DNA of 64,000 nt, taken from Symsagittifera roscoffensis (taxonomy: Eukaryota > Xenacoelomorpha > Acoela > Convolutidae). The position numbers and the translations under genes are program-made. The notes below the pieces were generated by a model. It was not told where the DNA came from. It saw only the letters and a program-made list of their open reading frames with translations, and ran no database searches. Shown here piece by piece: positions 61,645 through 64,000 of the stretch (position 1 is its first letter; each line of letters begins with the position of its first letter). The DNA is taken from the NCBI RefSeq assembly GCF_963678635.1, contig NC_087062.1:11764670-11828669 (forward strand), read 5' to 3'.

Positions 61645-63993
61645 TTAATTAATTCTCTTTAAGATTTTATCTTTATTTGCATGATAAGGACAGTCTTTCA
61701 CACTATATTTCTTCAAGTTTTGTGTCTCTTCATAGTCGGTCCTCATCGGCAATGCGTAACCAAGCTTCTTTCCACGCTGGATTGAAACCGTGGTGTCCAG
61801 TGTGTTCAACAACACACTGACACACAGTCCGTTTCGCGTTACCGAGAAGCTCCGGCCTAAAATCACCGAACTCTGACTATTTGGATTCGGTACTAAGCAA
61901 ACCTGTTTGCTATCACTTAACGAATTTAAATTTCTCATTCTAAAAATTGCTACTACAGCTTGTCCTGGTTGTAACTTTACTTTTCTATCCAAAAAAACTG
62001 GTACCTTATTTTCATCTGTTATTATCCTATTAATTGGTCTCTTAACATACTTTCGGTCCGGAATTCTAATCCGTATTAGACCGTTGTTCAAGTCAATCAT
62101 CACGTCAAAGTTCCTGACAAAATCTCTGCCCAAGATGAATTGGTCGGCGTTGTCCAGATTCTCTACCACCAAGAAGCTCATCCAAAGGTTCCGTCCTCCC
62201 ATGTGAAGGACCGTCACCGGTGTTCTTCCGGCTACGTAGATAGCTCCTCGATTTGCAGCGGCTAGTCGGAGATTCGTAGGAATCAAGTCTTCCCGCGTGA
62301 AGCCCATTCTCTCCCAGGTTTTTATCGGCATCACACTCACCACCGCGCCTGTGTCCAGAAGCCCTGTGACTCCGATTTTTGTTCCGTTGGTGTCAAGCAG
62401 GTGTGCTGTCACATCTGCTTCATATCCAATATGTACCGCGTCTTGTTCCATCATGGCGTCATGGCCTATCCTGCGGACTTTGAGTTCCTCTTCACCCAAA
62501 TAGATCTGCCCCATTTGGTCATCATCTGTTGTTATGTAAGTCCTGGTGTAGATGCTGATTCCATCCACGTTCAGCATTATTTGATACGGCCCATAGACCT
62601 CCAAGTAGCGTCCATGAAGTTTCTTCATGCGAGGGCCACCCGTCGTTAGTAGTGCTCGCACAGCTCTCGACTCAGTGCGTGGCTCCACCTGCCTCAGATA
62701 ATCTGCATATGTGTCCAAATGCATTAAAGTGAACTCTGATGGTTCACTCAAACTTCTTATTACCTGGTGTCCAGCCACTGAGATTATCGACTGTATCTTC
62801 TTTCCTTGCGGCGCCATGCCGAACCTCTTACCGGAGATCACTTTAAGTTTCATATCTAAACTGCTTGGTGTTTTCTTCTCTTCGAACTCCGTTGCCTCGA
62901 AGGTATTCAGTTGCTCCTGAAGCTTTTCATTTTCCAGTTCAAGTTTCACTTTTTGTTCGATCTCTTTCGTCACCAATTCCTGCTGTACTCTATTTAGGGC
63001 ATCCTTTGCGGCTGCCTTATAATCGATCTTGAAGTCATCGGCCGCAGTTGCTGGTTCCGGTTCACGTGCTTCTTCTGTTACTGCTTGCATTTTCGTTGCC
63101 GCCAGCTCTTGATGTTTGTCCTTCCTGCGTGCCTCTGCTTCGCCCAAAAGTCGAGCCTTGCTTGCTTTCACTCCTGACAAAGCTTCTTCATGCCTTGGAT
63201 GCTTGATGTCTGCCACTGCATCCCAGAATTGCGGACAATCTGATTTAAAATGACCTTCCAAGTTACAAAAGAAACACCTCGGGCCAAATTTCGCAATTAC
63301 TCCTCTCATGAAATCCTCATGATCCAACTCTGACGCATCTTCGTCCTCGAGGCTAAAGCCTATTGCTTTCATGCCTTGTTTGTAAGCTGGGCATGCTGAC
63401 ACATGATGGTCTGTTGAACTGCAATTAGCACAAGAACGTCTCTTGTCCATATCATCCCTCGGTTTGTACCAATTGTTCCCTTGGTTAGCTGGTCCGTTGT
63501 TAAAATTGCCATAATTGTTCTTGTAATATCCAGATCTCGAAGGAGGTTTCAACAAAAGATACTCTTTTGATTTGAGCCTCAACTCCTCCGGTGTTGGCGC
63601 ATTAGTTGATAGTGGTGTGTAATGCGTTGCTAGCATCGTACGAAGTTCATCATTTTTCACACCATCGATGAATTCTGAGGCTACGGCCAGGTTCATCCTT
63701 CGGTTTGACTCATCCGGTTGGCTGCGTCTTCTCAGCATTTCCAAATCATCGAGAAACTTGTCTATTGTTTCATCTTCTCGTTGCCTCCGTTTCTCGAAGC
63801 GCATCATCGCCTGGTGCCCCTGCACCCCTGATCCGAAACGGTTTAACAAGATTTCGAAGATTTTCTCAGCAGTGTCACGTTGATACTGTTTCTTAGCCAT
63901 GACACAGTTCAGGGCTGTCCCTTCTAAGTTGCTGGTGAGCGCGCTGCATTCCTGTCTCTCCGACAAGTCCTCTTCCTCGAAATGCAGCTTCAT
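61645..63993 (-). CDS. Gag-protease polyprotein (5' end beyond window)
   Basis: At least 782 residues; the frame is open to the window edge, so the ATG at 63993 may be internal. The first 130 residues have the retrotransposon Gag capsid pattern (FEILLNRFG, ETIDKFLDDLE, EFIDGVKNDELR). Two CCHC zinc knuckles follow at 188-201 and 240-253 (CxxCxxxxHxxxxC). A coiled, charged segment runs at about 325-370. The aspartic protease has GLLDTGAVVSVM (catalytic Asp 547) and ILGRDF near 620-625. Gag packages RNA and forms the particle; the protease cleaves the polyprotein. It ends in UAA at 61645-61647, in the same frame as pol, which suggests readthrough or re-initiation. Base composition is clearly GC-richer than the flanking host DNA. 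Confidence 0.92.
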   Translation of the reverse strand: MKLHFEEEDLSERQECSALTSNLEGTALNCVMAKKQYQRDTAEKIFEILLNRFGSGVQGHQAMMRFEKRRQREDETIDKFLDDLEMLRRRSQPDESNRRMNLAVASEFIDGVKNDELRTMLATHYTPLSTNAPTPEELRLKSKEYLLLKPPSRSGYYKNNYGNFNNGPANQGNNWYKPRDDMDKRRSCANCSSTDHHVSACPAYKQGMKAIGFSLEDEDASELDHEDFMRGVIAKFGPRCFFCNLEGHFKSDCPQFWDAVADIKHPRHEEALSGVKASKARLLGEAEARRKDKHQELAATKMQAVTEEAREPEPATAADDFKIDYKAAAKDALNRVQQELVTKEIEQKVKLELENEKLQEQLNTFEATEFEEKKTPSSLDMKLKVISGKRFGMAPQGKKIQSIISVAGHQVIRSLSEPSEFTLMHLDTYADYLRQVEPRTESRAVRALLTTGGPRMKKLHGRYLEVYGPYQIMLNVDGISIYTRTYITTDDDQMGQIYLGEEELKVRRIGHDAMMEQDAVHIGYEADVTAHLLDTNGTKIGVTGLLDTGAVVSVMPIKTWERMGFTREDLIPTNLRLAAANRGAIYVAGRTPVTVLHMGGRNLWMSFLVVENLDNADQFILGRDFVRNFDVMIDLNNGLIRIRIPDRKYVKRPINRIITDENKVPVFLDRKVKLQPGQAVVAIFRMRNLNSLSDSKQVCLVPNPNSQSSVILGRSFSVTRNGLCVSVLLNTLDTTVSIQRGKKLGYALPMRTDYEETQNLKKYSVKDCPYHANKDKILKRIN

Positions 63994-64000
63994 TACCTCT

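Noticed and set aside
54211-61648. Many + strand ORFs of 60-240 codons across the retroelement
   Set aside because: They are antisense shadows of pol, ORF3 and ORF4, which have clear domains on the minus strand.

Overview
This is an AT-rich window from an animal nuclear genome. Coding sequence is split by spliceosomal introns. The recognisable host genes are metazoan: a 20S proteasome alpha subunit, a protein with FHL-type LIM domains, and an EGF/C-type-lectin protein. Transposable elements and decayed repeats fill most of the rest. The sequence does not let me name the species. Candidate introns favour GTTAGT or GTAAGT donors and TTTAG or TTTCAG acceptors.

Layout. 1-3150: a 424-bp inverted-repeat element, a short degenerate tandem repeat, a second inverted-repeat pair, and a doubtful three-exon small gene (2542-2875). 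3155-12848: two direct copies of a 5.4-kb non-coding unit, about 99% alike where spot-checked; the second runs into a 200-N gap (12849-13048). 13049-28463: a probable EGF/C-type-lectin gene on the + strand. Its two good exons (14651-14995 and 28031-28463) lie 13 kb apart, around minisatellites, hAT-type MITEs (one with a perfect 8-bp target duplication), a 1.2-kb tandem duplication and old tandem units. 28464-38110: no host gene seen, but there is a broken Gypsy pol remnant, a 515-bp foldback and several tRNA-like repeats, all pointing to the minus strand. 38111-46468 (minus): a complete five-exon PSMA7-type proteasome gene of 258 codons. 46900-48312 (minus): a single-exon gene joining four and a half LIM domains to a CAP domain. 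49552-50279 (+): a LINE fragment.

50280-64000 (minus) is the most interesting part: a large, mostly intact Ty3/Gypsy-type LTR retrotransposon, richer in GC than its surroundings. Its 5' LTR and gag start lie beyond the window. It has gag plus protease in one ORF. Pol follows in the same frame after a single UAA. After pol come two ORFs in the position where env usually sits. Three features stand out. Pol ends in a macro-like (ADP-ribose-binding type) domain after an acidic tail. ORF3 carries an SGNH/GDSL-like hydrolase domain that seems to continue across a 13-nt overlap into ORF4. A nucleotide motif, CTCCCCGGAC on the + strand, recurs in different reading frames of pol and again in the LTR region.

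The host genes are not functionally linked as far as I can see. PSMA7 and the LIM-CAP gene lie in the same orientation, with 431 nt from the LIM-CAP stop codon to the PSMA7 ATG.
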